DNA from: Hymenochaete sp. R1
Taxonomy: Eukaryota; Basidiomycota; Agaricomycetes; Hymenochaetales; Hymenochaetaceae
Assembly: GCA_019400425.1 (NCBI GenBank)
Contig: JAFREE010000178.1
Coordinates: 1-47,786 of the forward strand
DNA length: 47,786 bases
Reading direction: 5' to 3'
This document shows positions 47,662 to 47,786 of this stretch, piece after piece. A program made the position numbers and the translations under genes. Every line of letters starts with the position of its first letter. Within the stretch, counting starts at the first letter, position 1. The notes under the pieces are model-generated. The model did no database searches. It was given only the letters and a program-made list of their open reading frames with translations, and was not told where the DNA came from.

Positions 47662-47786
47662 TATAGTTTGACTTACACTTTCTCACGCTTCATTCCACCC
47701 TTAACCCACGCATGCCTGGAGAGACTCTTTCTTTACTTTCGACCTCTTGTTGAGTTCTCTCACAGGCAAGCATTCTTGTATTATCT

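Overview
The window is nuclear DNA of a filamentous fungus, most likely a mushroom-type basidiomycete (Agaricomycetes). The evidence is dense, short (about 50-75 bp) GT-AG introns that split genes into up to 13 exons, and a repertoire typical of that group: a membrane GT2 polysaccharide synthase, a membrane-anchored GH16 protein with a huge disordered N-terminus, secreted GH92 and GH12 enzymes, a NACHT NLR-like protein with a C2-like N-terminus, and an F-box protein. I cannot name the species. All exon models were built by hand from splice signals. For nine of the multi-exon genes the exon lengths add up to an intact reading frame; the F-box gene is the exception.

Layout. 1-833: flank with a 59-bp perfect inverted repeat. 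834-2415 (-): aldo/keto reductase with a C-terminal membrane segment. 3091-7459 (+): leucine-rich-repeat protein resembling PPP1R37, a protein phosphatase 1 regulator, with a SILK-type motif. 8359-11623 (+): secreted GH92 alpha-mannosidase. 11817-12784 (-): secreted GH12 endoglucanase/xyloglucanase, convergent with GH92. 13373-14287 (-): intronless unknown gene. 15017-16567 (+): mitochondrial dicarboxylate carrier (DIC1 type). 18357-23157 (-): GT2 synthase with a roughly 1.5-kb first intron. 23158-31379: about 8.2 kb without a recognisable gene, composed of simple and cryptically simple sequence. 31380-35612 (+): GH16 protein, divergent from the GT2 gene. 37338-40502 (-): NACHT protein. 41878-43656 (-): F-box protein with an apparent one-base frameshift. 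44155-45245 (-): UBC13 ubiquitin-conjugating enzyme. 45345-47647 (-): 5'-truncated LINE with RT and RNase H domains, a poly(A) tail and a 14-bp target-site duplication, inserted 100 bp upstream of the UBC13 start.

How the genes relate. Most are unrelated single-function genes. Two pairings may matter. The secreted GH92 and GH12 enzymes sit tail to tail. The two putative cell-wall/glycan membrane proteins (GT2 and GH16) are transcribed away from each other across an unusually long simple-sequence interval. Simple-sequence DNA is concentrated between about 16.6 and 37.3 kb and is much sparser on both sides. I found no convincing tRNA, rRNA or CRISPR feature.
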